A stretch of 12,487 bases of DNA from Clostridia bacterium (GTDB taxonomy: Bacteria; Bacillota; Clostridia; Oscillospirales; Acutalibacteraceae): contig CAAEIM010000082.1 in the NCBI GenBank assembly GCA_900755995.1, positions 1-12,487 on the forward strand, given 5' to 3'. A model generated the notes under the pieces. The model did not search any database. It was given only the letters and a program-made list of their open reading frames with translations, and was not told the origin of the DNA. Positions 6,214 through 12,487 of the stretch are shown here, piece after piece. Positions within the stretch are counted from its first letter, which is position 1. The number at the start of each line of letters is the position of its first letter. A program made the position numbers and the translations under genes.

Positions 6214-6220
6214 AAGCAAA

Positions 6221-6691
6221 GTGCCAAGAAGAGGTTCTATTGCGAAGCGTGATGTATTACCGGATCCGCTTTATAATTCAAAACTTGTAACTCGTCTTAT
6301 CAATAACATTATGTACGACGGTAAAAAGGGCGTTGCTCAGAAGATTGTTTACGGTGCATTTGAAATAATTGCTGATAAGACAGGTAATAACCCACTTGAG
6401 GTTTTCGAGCAGGCTATGGAAAACGTAATGCCTGTTCTCGAGGTTAAGGCTCGCCGTGTGGGCGGTGCCACATACCAGGTTCCTATGGAGGTTCGTCCTG
6501 AGAGAAGACAGACACTCGGTCTTCGTTGGATTTCAACCTACTCAAGAGCCAGAAACGAAAGAACTATGAAGGAAAGACTTGCAGGAGAAATTCTCGATGC
6601 TACAAACAGCACAGGCGGTGCCTTCAAGAAGCGTGAAGACACTCACAAGATGGCTGAAGCAAACAAGGCTTTCGCTCATTACAGATGGTAA
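6221..6691 (+). CDS. rpsG: 30S ribosomal protein S7
   Basis: S7 binds the 3' major domain of 16S rRNA, starts assembly of the 30S head and lies near the E site. Starting at GTG 6221 gives 156 residues, the standard length, and the typical N-terminus MPRRGSIAKRDVLPDPLYNSKLVTR (read as 1-25) in place of an atypical extension. Conserved stretches include NNIMYDGKKG (28-37), VKARRVGGATYQVP (75-88), RWISTYSRAR (102-111) and the C-terminal KMAEANKAFAHYRW. It lies 145 bases after rpsL and 36 bases before fusA. In E. coli S7 represses its own operon by binding the rpsL-rpsG gap; whether the stem-loop in this gap does the same is untested. Confidence 0.97.
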   Translation: MPRRGSIAKRDVLPDPLYNSKLVTRLINNIMYDGKKGVAQKIVYGAFEIIADKTGNNPLEVFEQAMENVMPVLEVKARRVGGATYQVPMEVRPERRQTLGLRWISTYSRARNERTMKERLAGEILDATNSTGGAFKKREDTHKMAEANKAFAHYRW

Positions 6692-6727
6692 TAATTTTTG
6701 CCAGAGTAATTTTTTGAGGAGGATTTT

Positions 6728-8827
6728 ATGCCAAGACAGGTTTCACTTGAACAGACAAGAAATATCGGCATTATGGCGCACATTGATGCCGGTAAGACTA
6801 CAACAACAGAGCGTATCCTGTATTATACCGGCGTAAACCATAAAATCGGCGAAACACACGATGGTGCTTCAACCATGGACTGGATGGTTCAGGAGAAGGA
6901 ACGTGGTATCACAATTACTTCTGCTGCAACCACAGCATTCTGGTTCGGAAGCAAGCAGCAGTACAAAAAACACAGAATCAACATCATTGACACACCGGGT
7001 CACGTTGACTTTACAGTAGAGGTTGAGCGTTCACTTCGTGTTCTTGACGGTTCTGTAACTGTTCTTTGTGCTAAGGGCGGCGTTGAGCCTCAGTCTGAAA
7101 CCGTTTGGCGTCAGGCTGACAACTACGGCGTACCAAGAATGGTTTACGTTAATAAAATGGACATCATGGGCGCTAACTTCTACCATGTTGTTCAGATGAT
7201 GAAGGACAGACTTAAATGTAACGCTGTTCCGATTCAGCTCCCAATCGGTGCCGAGAGCGACTTTACAGGTATTATCGACCTTGTTACTATGAAGGCTGAG
7301 ATTTACCACAACGAGGACGGCACAGATTACAGCGAGGAAGAAATTCCGGAGAATATGCAGGATCTTGCTAACGAGTACCATGACAAGCTTATTGAGTCGG
7401 TTGCTGAACTCGATGAGGAGCTTATGGAGAAATACTTCGGCGGCGAGGAAATCTCTATAGATGAAATTAAAAAGGTAATCAGAAAGGCTACAATCGATAA
7501 CACAATGGTTCCTGTAACCTGCGGTTCTTCATACCGTAACAAGGGTGTTCAGATGCTCCTTGACGCTATCATTGATTATATGCCTGCTCCAACCGACGTT
7601 CCTGCTATCAAGGGTACTGACCCTGACACAGGCGACGAGGTTGAGAGACATTCTTCTGATAAAGAGCCGTTTGCGGCTCTCGCATTTAAGATTGCTACAG
7701 ACCCATTCGTTGGTAAGCTTTGCTTCTTCCGTGTATATTCGGGTGTTGTTAAAGCAGGCGATACTGTTTACAACTCAGTAAAAGACAACAACGAGCGTAT
7801 GGGCAGAATCCTGCAGATGCACGCTAACGACAGAAAAGATATCGACTGCTGCTATGCAGGTGATATTGCGGCTGCCGTTGGTCTTAAAAATACAACAACA
7901 GGCGACACACTCTGCGACGAAAAGCATCCTGTAATTCTTGAGTCTATGGAGTTCCCTGAGCCTGTTATCAGAGTAGCTATCGAGCCTAAGACTAAGGCAG
8001 GCCAGGAGAAAATGGGTATTGCTCTTGCAAAGCTTGCAGAAGAAGACCCAACCTTCAAGGCTTACACTGACGAAGAAACAGGTCAGACAATTATCGCAGG
8101 TATGGGTGAGCTTCACCTTGAGATTATCGTTGACCGTCTTCTCCGTGAGTTTAAGGTAGAGGCTAACATCGGCGCTCCGCAGGTTGCTTATAAGGAAACA
8201 ATCCGCACTGAGGCTTCTGTTGATGAGAAGTACGCTCGTCAGTCAGGTGGTAAGGGTCAGTACGGCCACGTTAAGATTAACGTTTATCCTAATAAGGACA
8301 AGGGCTACGAGTTTGTCAACAACATTGTCGGCGGTGCTATTCCTAAGGAATACATTCCTGCTGTTGACCAGGGTATCCAGGGCGCAATGCTCAGCGGTGT
8401 ACTCGCAGGCTACAATGTTGTTGATGTAAAGGTTGAGCTTTATGATGGTTCTTACCACGAGGTTGACTCATCAGAAATGGCATTTAAGATTGCCGGTTCA
8501 ATGGCATTTAAGAGTGCAATGAAGAAGGCTGACCCTGTACTTCTCGAGCCGATTATGAAGGTTACAGTTATCGTTCCTGACGAATATCTCGGTGATGTTA
8601 TCGGTGACCTTAACTCACGCCGTGGTATGATTCAGAGCATGGAAGCTGAGAACGGTGCTCAGAGAGTTACTGCTCATGTTCCGCTTTCTGAGATGTTTGG
8701 TTACGCTACCGATATGCGCTCTAAGACTCAGGGCCGTGGCCAGTATGTTATGGAACCTGACACATATGCTGAGGTTCCGAAGAACATTGCTGAAAAGATT
8801 ATGAGCGAGAGAGCTAAAAAGGACTAA
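6728..8827 (+). CDS. fusA: Elongation factor G
   Basis: EF-G is the GTPase that moves tRNAs and mRNA through the ribosome after each peptide bond, and with RRF recycles ribosomes. The 699-residue product has the normal length. The GTPase motifs are intact: G1 AHIDAGKTT (17-25), G2 RGITI (59-63), G3 DTPGH (88-92), G4 NKMD (142-145). Domain III is seen in AIEPKTKAGQEKMGIALAKL and GMGELHLEI, domain IV in RQSGGKGQYGHV, domain V in the GDLNSRRG segment. GAGGAGGA (6716-6723) sets ATG 6728. It follows rpsG by 36 bases in the usual str order. Codon choice is strongly biased (for example GGT for glycine and GTT for valine), as expected for a highly expressed gene. It looks like the canonical translocase and not a TetM-type ribosomal protection protein. 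Confidence 0.98.
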   Translation: MPRQVSLEQTRNIGIMAHIDAGKTTTTERILYYTGVNHKIGETHDGASTMDWMVQEKERGITITSAATTAFWFGSKQQYKKHRINIIDTPGHVDFTVEVERSLRVLDGSVTVLCAKGGVEPQSETVWRQADNYGVPRMVYVNKMDIMGANFYHVVQMMKDRLKCNAVPIQLPIGAESDFTGIIDLVTMKAEIYHNEDGTDYSEEEIPENMQDLANEYHDKLIESVAELDEELMEKYFGGEEISIDEIKKVIRKATIDNTMVPVTCGSSYRNKGVQMLLDAIIDYMPAPTDVPAIKGTDPDTGDEVERHSSDKEPFAALAFKIATDPFVGKLCFFRVYSGVVKAGDTVYNSVKDNNERMGRILQMHANDRKDIDCCYAGDIAAAVGLKNTTTGDTLCDEKHPVILESMEFPEPVIRVAIEPKTKAGQEKMGIALAKLAEEDPTFKAYTDEETGQTIIAGMGELHLEIIVDRLLREFKVEANIGAPQVAYKETIRTEASVDEKYARQSGGKGQYGHVKINVYPNKDKGYEFVNNIVGGAIPKEYIPAVDQGIQGAMLSGVLAGYNVVDVKVELYDGSYHEVDSSEMAFKIAGSMAFKSAMKKADPVLLEPIMKVTVIVPDEYLGDVIGDLNSRRGMIQSMEAENGAQRVTAHVPLSEMFGYATDMRSKTQGRGQYVMEPDTYAEVPKNIAEKIMSERAKKD

Positions 8828-8882
8828 ATTAAACTTTTTGCATATTATATCAGGTTTTTTATAAAAAGCTCTTGATTTTTTG

Positions 8883-8920
8883 TTGATTTATTGTTACAAT
8901 AACATTAAATCTATTGTAAT
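8883..8920 (+). promoter_or_regulatory. Probable internal promoter(s) of tuf
   Basis: Two overlapping arrangements are possible: TTGATT (8883-8888), 16 bases, TTAAAT (8905-8910); or TTGTTA (8891-8896), 18 bases, TGTAAT (8915-8920). Neither is perfect. No terminator is clear after fusA, so tuf may be made both from this promoter and by read-through. Confidence 0.45.
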
Positions 8921-8932
8921 GAAAATTACAAT
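8888..8932. promoter_or_regulatory. Two palindromes sharing ATTGT/ACAAT half-sites upstream of tuf
   Basis: TTATTGT-T-ACAATAA (8888-8902) is a perfect 7+1+7 palindrome, and ATTGTAAT (8913-8920) with ATTACAAT (8925-8932) is a perfect 8-bp inverted repeat around GAAA. Both use ATTGT/ACAAT arms and overlap the predicted tuf promoter. They could be operators or, for the second, an RNA hairpin just before the ribosome binding site at 8947-8954. Confidence 0.6.
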
Positions 8933-8962
8933 GAATTACCATATTTAAGGAGGAAATTTCCA

Positions 8963-10165
8963 ATGGCAAGAGAAAAATTTGAAAGAAATAAGCCCCATGT
9001 TAACATTGGTACTATCGGCCACGTTGACCATGGTAAAACAACACTTACTGCTGCAATTACAAAGGTTCTCAACTTAGAAGGCGACGCTGACTTCGTTGAT
9101 TACGCTAACATCGATAAGGCTCCTGAAGAGAGAGAGCGTGGTATCACAATCAATACAGCTCACGTTGAGTACGAGACAGAAAACCGTCACTATGCTCACG
9201 TTGACTGCCCTGGCCATGCTGACTATGTAAAGAACATGATCACAGGTGCTGCTCAGATGGACGGCGCTATCCTCGTTGTTTCTGCTGCTGATGGTCCTAT
9301 GCCACAGACAAGAGAGCACATCCTTCTTTCTCGTCAGGTAGGTGTACCTTACATCGTAGTATTTATGAACAAGACTGACCAGGTTGACGATCCTGAGCTT
9401 CTTGAGCTCGTAGAGATGGAGATTCGTGACCTCCTCAACGAGTACGAGTTCCCAGGCGATGATACTCCAATCATTAAGGGTTCAGCTTATGTTGCTCTTA
9501 CAAGCGATTCTAAGGATCCTAAGGCTCCTGAGTATGCTTGCATTCACGAGCTTATGGCTGCTGTTGACGAGTTTATTCCAACTCCTGACCGTAAGGCTGA
9601 CCAGCCATTCCTTATGCCTGTTGAGGACGTATTCACAATCACAGGCCGTGGTACAGTTGCTACAGGTAGAGTTGAAAGAGGCCAGATCAGAACTTCTGAG
9701 GAAGTTGAGATCGTTGGTCTTACAGACGAGAAGAGAAAAGTTGTTGTTACAGGTCTTGAGATGTTCAGAAAGACTCTTGACTATGCTGAGGCTGGTGACA
9801 ACGTAGGTGTACTCCTCCGTGGCGTTCAGAGAACTGAAATCCAGAGAGGTCAGGTACTTGCTAAGCCAGGTACAATTCACCCACACACAAAGTTCCGTGG
9901 TCAGGTTTACGTTCTTACTAAGGACGAGGGTGGCCGTCATACACCATTCTTCAACAACTACCGTCCACAGTTCTACTTCAGAACAACTGACGTTACAGGT
10001 ACAATCTCTCTCCCAGAGGGCACAGAGATGTGTATGCCTGGCGATAACGTTGAGATGGATGTTGAGCTTATCACTCCAATCGCTATCGAAGTAGGTCTTC
10101 GTTTCGCTATCCGTGAGGGTGGCAGAACAGTAGGTTCAGGCGCAGTTATCGCTATTAACGAATAA
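8963..10165 (+). CDS. tuf: Elongation factor Tu
   Basis: EF-Tu carries aminoacyl-tRNA to the ribosomal A site and hydrolyses GTP on correct codon pairing. The 400 residues are full length. Motifs: G1 GHVDHGKTT (19-27), G2 RGITI (59-63), G3 DCPGHADYVKNM (81-92), G4 NKTD (136-139); domain II begins around VEDVFTITGRGTVATGRVERG and domain III includes the HTKFRGQVYVL and FFNNYRPQFYFRTTDVTG segments, ending GSGAVIAINE. AAGGAGGA (8947-8954) sets ATG 8963. It is last in the str operon, 135 bases after fusA, with a probable promoter of its own and a strong terminator 32 bases after its stop. Codon bias is extreme, as in fusA. No sign of elfamycin-resistance substitutions was examined in detail. Confidence 0.98.
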   Translation: MAREKFERNKPHVNIGTIGHVDHGKTTLTAAITKVLNLEGDADFVDYANIDKAPEERERGITINTAHVEYETENRHYAHVDCPGHADYVKNMITGAAQMDGAILVVSAADGPMPQTREHILLSRQVGVPYIVVFMNKTDQVDDPELLELVEMEIRDLLNEYEFPGDDTPIIKGSAYVALTSDSKDPKAPEYACIHELMAAVDEFIPTPDRKADQPFLMPVEDVFTITGRGTVATGRVERGQIRTSEEVEIVGLTDEKRKVVVTGLEMFRKTLDYAEAGDNVGVLLRGVQRTEIQRGQVLAKPGTIHPHTKFRGQVYVLTKDEGGRHTPFFNNYRPQFYFRTTDVTGTISLPEGTEMCMPGDNVEMDVELITPIAIEVGLRFAIREGGRTVGSGAVIAINE

Positions 10166-10197
10166 TTTGTACTGAATTTATCAGCTATTTAACATTT

Positions 10198-10226
10198 GAG
10201 CCGATTCGCAAGAGTCGGCTCTTTTT
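10198..10226 (+). terminator. Strong terminator of the str operon, GNRA-capped
   Basis: GAGCCGATTC (10198-10207), loop GCAA, GAGTCGGCTC (10212-10221), then TTTTT. The 10-bp stem has a single T-G pair and a GNRA tetraloop, ideal for rho-independent termination. Confidence 0.96.
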
Positions 10227-10377
10227 GCTGCATTTTTTAGATTTGCCGAGCTTTCATAATACGCCTGATGTTCTGCAAAATGCTTGTATAAATCGGAAAA
10301 TATACGCTATTACAATGAGGATATTCTGGTTTTTGAAAGCAAAAAATGAAAAATTTCATATTTATTTATTCATACTG

Positions 10378-10406
10378 TTGATTTAGATAAAATTTTACTG
10401 TATAAT
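10378..10406 (+). promoter_or_regulatory. SigA-type promoter of ddh
   Basis: TTGATT (10378-10383), 17 bases, TATAAT (10401-10406). The start would lie near 10413, giving a leader of about 55 bases, too short for a lysine riboswitch. The AT-rich bases upstream may act as an UP element, and ATGAAA-AA-TTTCAT (10346-10359) is a small palindrome 18 bases before the -35. The rest of the gap 10227-10377 shows nothing recognisable. Confidence 0.85.
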
Positions 10407-10467
10407 TTTTAAGAAATACCTTTTATGTTAAGGATTTCAAAGGATTATTTTTAAGGGGTGTTTAATA

Positions 10468-11454
10468 ATGAGTATTAGAATTGGTATTTACGGTTACGGT
10501 AATCTTGGCAGAGGTGTAGAAGCCGCTGTCAGACAGAACAAAGATACAGAGCTTGTCGCTGTTTTTACAAGAAGAGCTCCCGAAACTTTGAAGATCGCAA
10601 CCGAAGGTGCAGCCGTTGTTTCTGCCGGTGAGGTTGAGCAGTATAAGGATAAAATTGATGTTATGATTATCTGCGGCGGCAGCGCAACAGATTTACCTGT
10701 ACAAACTCCTAAGCTTGCTAAAATGTTCAACGTAATTGACAGCTTTGATACACACGCTAATATTCCCACTCATTTTGCTAATGTTGACGCTGCGGCTAAA
10801 GAAGGCGGCAACGTAGGAATTATATCCGTTGGCTGGGATCCGGGTATGTTCTCACTCAACAGACTTTATGCAAACTGTATTCTTACAGATGGCAAGGACT
10901 ATACATTCTGGGGTAAGGGCGTCAGCCAGGGACATTCAGACGCTATCAGAAGAATTGAGGGTGTTGTTGACGCAAGACAGTACACAATTCCGGTTGACGA
11001 AGCTCTTAACGCTGTAAGAGCAGGTGAAAATCCGGAGCTTACTACCAGACAAAAGCATACAAGACTTTGCTATGTAGTGGCAGAGGACGGCGCAGACAAG
11101 GACGCTATTGCCGAGAAAATCAAGACTATGCCTAACTATTTTGCGGATTACGACACAACAGTTGAGTTTATCAGCAAAGAAGAAATGGCTCGTGACCACA
11201 GCGGACTGCCTCACGGCGGACTTGTTATCAGAAGCGGAAAAACAGGTCTTAACGGTGAGCATAACCATATTATTGAGTACAGCCTCAAGCTCGACAGCAA
11301 TCCTGAGTTTACAGCCTGCGTACTTTTGGCATATGCCCGTGCTGCATATAAGTTCTCTAAGGAGGGCGTAAGCGGCTGTAAGACTGTATTTGATGTACCT
11401 CCTGCTTACCTTTCTTCAATGACCCATGAGGATATTATCTCGCATTTACTTTAA
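10468..11454 (+). CDS. ddh: meso-Diaminopimelate D-dehydrogenase
   Basis: This cytoplasmic NADPH enzyme (EC 1.4.1.16) makes meso-diaminopimelate in one step from tetrahydrodipicolinate and ammonia, bypassing the acylated intermediates; the product serves lysine synthesis and, where used, peptidoglycan. The 328 residues align by eye along most of their length with Corynebacterium glutamicum Ddh. Visible landmarks: the dinucleotide-binding GYGNLGRGVE (9-18), TRRAPET (34-40) for the adenosine phosphate, CGGSATD (69-75), SVGWDPGMFSLNR (120-132), WGKGVSQGHSDAIRRI (148-163), the substrate-domain MPHGG-like LPHGG (247-251) and HIIEYSLKLDSNPEFTA (267-283). AAGGGGTG (10453-10460) sets ATG 10468. It has its own promoter and terminator, so it is monocistronic, and no other lysine gene is adjacent. 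Identification is secure. Confidence 0.97.
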   Translation: MSIRIGIYGYGNLGRGVEAAVRQNKDTELVAVFTRRAPETLKIATEGAAVVSAGEVEQYKDKIDVMIICGGSATDLPVQTPKLAKMFNVIDSFDTHANIPTHFANVDAAAKEGGNVGIISVGWDPGMFSLNRLYANCILTDGKDYTFWGKGVSQGHSDAIRRIEGVVDARQYTIPVDEALNAVRAGENPELTTRQKHTRLCYVVAEDGADKDAIAEKIKTMPNYFADYDTTVEFISKEEMARDHSGLPHGGLVIRSGKTGLNGEHNHIIEYSLKLDSNPEFTACVLLAYARAAYKFSKEGVSGCKTVFDVPPAYLSSMTHEDIISHLL

Positions 11455-11468
11455 TTTTCTATTTTTAC

Positions 11469-11602
11469 TCCGAGTAGACAGTTAAGGCTTAGTTCAGGAC
11501 TTTTAATGCCCGAAAATTACTTTTATAAAAGCCTTAACTGCCTTTTTTTAGTCCGAGCATACAGTTAAGGCTTAGTTCAGGGCTTTTTATGCACGAAAAT
11601 TA
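11469..11602. repeat. Two direct copies of a 51-bp repeat (83-bp period) between ddh and sod
   Basis: Copy 1 is 11469-11519 and copy 2 is 11552-11602. They match at 46 of 51 positions by eye, starting TCCGAG and ending CGAAAATTA, with the shared core ACAGTTAAGGCTTAGTTCAG. The two copies are separated by 32 bases that include the reverse complement (11531-11540) of the CAGTTAAGGC arm found in both copies. Thus three arms, plus, minus, plus, allow alternative hairpins. Confidence 0.9.
11479..11549 (+). terminator. Terminator of ddh, long loop
   Basis: CAGTTAAGGCTT (11479-11490) pairs perfectly with AAGCCTTAACTG (11529-11540), followed by CC and seven T (11543-11549). The loop is 38 bases, unusually long. 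Read on the minus strand, the arm at 11531-11540 can instead pair with the arm at 11562-11571 and is followed by TTTTAT, a second stop for transcription from the sod side. Confidence 0.8.
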
Positions 11603-11622
11603 GCTGCCGGTGGGCAGCTAAT
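11596..11622 (-). terminator. Terminator of the superoxide dismutase gene
   Basis: On the minus strand ATTAGCTGCC, loop CACC, GGCAGCTAAT (11622-11599) is a perfect 10-bp stem that runs into a short T tract, TTTT from the stem end into 11596. It begins two bases after the sod stop codon. Confidence 0.88.
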
Positions 11623-11624
11623 GC

Positions 11625-12260
11625 TTAAAAGTTAGGATTCATACGCTGACTCAACAATCGTTTTTCAGCCATAGACCAGTTTACCACCTTAATAAAGTCC
11701 TCAATATAAGCTTTGCGGTCATTGTAATGCTTTAAGTAGTATGCGTGTTCCCACACATCTATATTGAGCAGTGGCAGAAAACCTCTGCACAGGGGTGTAT
11801 CCTGATTTTTTGTGGTAATAATTTTCAGCTTTTTTCCGTCGCACACAAGCCATGCATAGCCTGAGCCGAATACGGACAGGGCGGCTGATGTAAATTCATT
11901 CTTAAAAACCTCAAAGCTCGTAAAGCATTCGCTCATTTTTCTGTGAAGAGCGCCTCGCTCAAGCCCGTGACAGTCGGGCGCCATACCGTAAAAATAAAAT
12001 CTGTGATTATACACACCGCCTGCGTTGTTAATTATATCTCTGCGTATTTCTTCGGGAACACGGCAGGGATTTTTTATTATTTCATTGAGGCTCATTCTTT
12101 GCAGGAGCTTGCAGTCACGCATAAGCGTGTTGAGCTTATCAATGTAAGCCTGCAAATGCCTGTCGTGATGCAAAATCATAGTTTTTTCATCAATACACGG
12201 CTCAAGCGCATTGTATGCATAGGGGAGGGGCGTGTTGGTAAACGGATATTTATTGTCCAT
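11625..12260 (-). CDS. sodA: Superoxide dismutase, Fe/Mn family (Mn-type by residue pattern)
   Basis: The enzyme converts superoxide to oxygen and hydrogen peroxide in the cytoplasm; no signal peptide is present. The 211 residues are of normal length. The four metal ligands are present: His31 (HHDRH), His86 (NHRFYF), Asp168 and His172 (DVWEHAYY), with gateway Tyr39. The outer-sphere Gln lies in NQD (Gln153) and Gly82 occupies the position of the Fe-type Gln, a Mn-type or cambialistic pattern. Several aromatic residues around the site differ from the usual ones: Tyr135 where GSGWAW has Trp, and Phe90 where E. coli MnSOD has Trp85. AGGGAT on the minus strand ends 8 bases before ATG, a modest ribosome binding site. 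The gene converges on ddh and no partner lies beside it. The family is certain; the symbol sodA and the metal choice are inference. Confidence 0.93.
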   Translation of the reverse strand: MDNKYPFTNTPLPYAYNALEPCIDEKTMILHHDRHLQAYIDKLNTLMRDCKLLQRMSLNEIIKNPCRVPEEIRRDIINNAGGVYNHRFYFYGMAPDCHGLERGALHRKMSECFTSFEVFKNEFTSAALSVFGSGYAWLVCDGKKLKIITTKNQDTPLCRGFLPLLNIDVWEHAYYLKHYNDRKAYIEDFIKVVNWSMAEKRLLSQRMNPNF

Positions 12261-12487
12261 TGCGAATCATCCCTGTGTGATATATTTAGGTTAGTTAAGG
12301 ATGCCTATCATCCGCTCTGAGGGCATAAGTTTTTGACAAAAGTTGTATTTCATTGCGTGAAAAGCAGCTTTTGCAATTTATGTGTCATAAAATAGCATAA
12401 GAACCTACTGCGGTATGTCTTACAAAATATTCTATGCCGCACACTCCCTATAGTTACCCGTGTTAGGGACAAATAAATATTTTTTAA
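12261..12487. other. 227-base region without a gene upstream of sod, with several hairpins
   Basis: No open frame is convincing and no tRNA or known RNA is recognised. Inverted repeats include ATGCC (12301-12305) with GGCAT (12322-12326), AAAAGC-A-GCTTTT (12361-12373), TGCGGTAT (12410-12417) with ATGCCGCA (12434-12441, one G-U pair) and TCCCTA (12445-12450) with TAGGGA (12464-12469). Any sod promoter must lie here, but I see no good SigA match on the minus strand. It may be a structured leader of sod or the flank of a gene beyond the edge. Confidence 0.5.

Noticed and set aside
6140..6220. In-frame upstream extension of rpsG from ATG 6140
   Set aside because: It would add 27 residues not seen in S7 and lacks a ribosome binding site; GTG 6221 has AAGGAGGG and gives the standard 156 residues.
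8243..8458. Several open frames on both strands inside fusA and tuf
   Set aside because: They are by-products of strong codon bias in the real genes; none has a start signal or recognisable protein.
10227..10467. Possible lysine riboswitch before ddh
   Set aside because: The predicted transcription start leaves only about 55 bases of leader, and no lysine-riboswitch core is seen.
12291..12298. TAGTTAAGG-like match upstream of sod to the core of the 51-bp repeat
   Set aside because: Only about eight bases are shared and the flanks do not match, so it is not counted as a third copy.

Overview
The window looks like a chromosomal segment of a Gram-positive anaerobe of the class Clostridia, most likely of the Ruminococcus/Oscillospiraceae type. 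The reasons are the strong AAGGAGG-type ribosome binding sites, the dnaJ-prmA and rpsL-rpsG-fusA-tuf gene orders, an S12 with the insertion usual in Firmicutes, a meso-diaminopimelate dehydrogenase, and low-complexity membrane proteins (Thr/Glu/Pro tails, zinc ribbon plus BspA-like repeats) of a kind common in gut Clostridia. No database search was run, so genus-level placement is inference.

Layout. Positions 1-1607 hold the end of a chaperone operon: the C-terminal part of dnaJ, cut by the left edge, then prmA. Positions 1664-3975 hold a four-helix membrane protein with an acidic tail (followed by a terminator), a single-pass membrane protein with an acidic cytoplasmic part and a Glu/Thr/Pro-rich outer tail, and an Mrp-type Fe-S carrier ATPase, closed by a hairpin terminator. 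Positions 4101-5410 form a single-gene unit with its own promoter: a zinc-ribbon protein with 45-bp tandem repeats, one membrane helix and a BspA-like leucine-rich outer domain. Positions 5522-10226 are the str operon: a consensus promoter, rpsL, rpsG (GTG start), fusA and tuf, ending in a GNRA-capped terminator; tuf has a probable extra promoter with nested palindromes. Positions 10378-11549 are a single-gene ddh unit. On the minus strand, converging on ddh, is a Mn/Fe superoxide dismutase gene (11625-12260). The gap between ddh and sod holds two copies of a 51-bp repeat interwoven with terminators for both directions. The last 227 bases carry no recognisable gene.

How the genes work together. 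Most are housekeeping genes: translation (S12, S7, EF-G, EF-Tu, and PrmA which methylates L11), protein folding (DnaJ), Fe-S assembly (Mrp), lysine/peptidoglycan precursor synthesis (Ddh) and oxygen defence (SOD). The three low-complexity membrane proteins are of unknown function.

I found no convincing new multi-gene system (no CRISPR array, transposase, phage gene, toxin pair or defence cassette). The best leads are regulatory or structural: the double palindrome before tuf, the 51-bp duplicated terminator-arm repeats, the 10-bp phased repeats before the rpsL promoter, the three low-complexity membrane proteins, and a superoxide dismutase with altered active-site aromatic residues.
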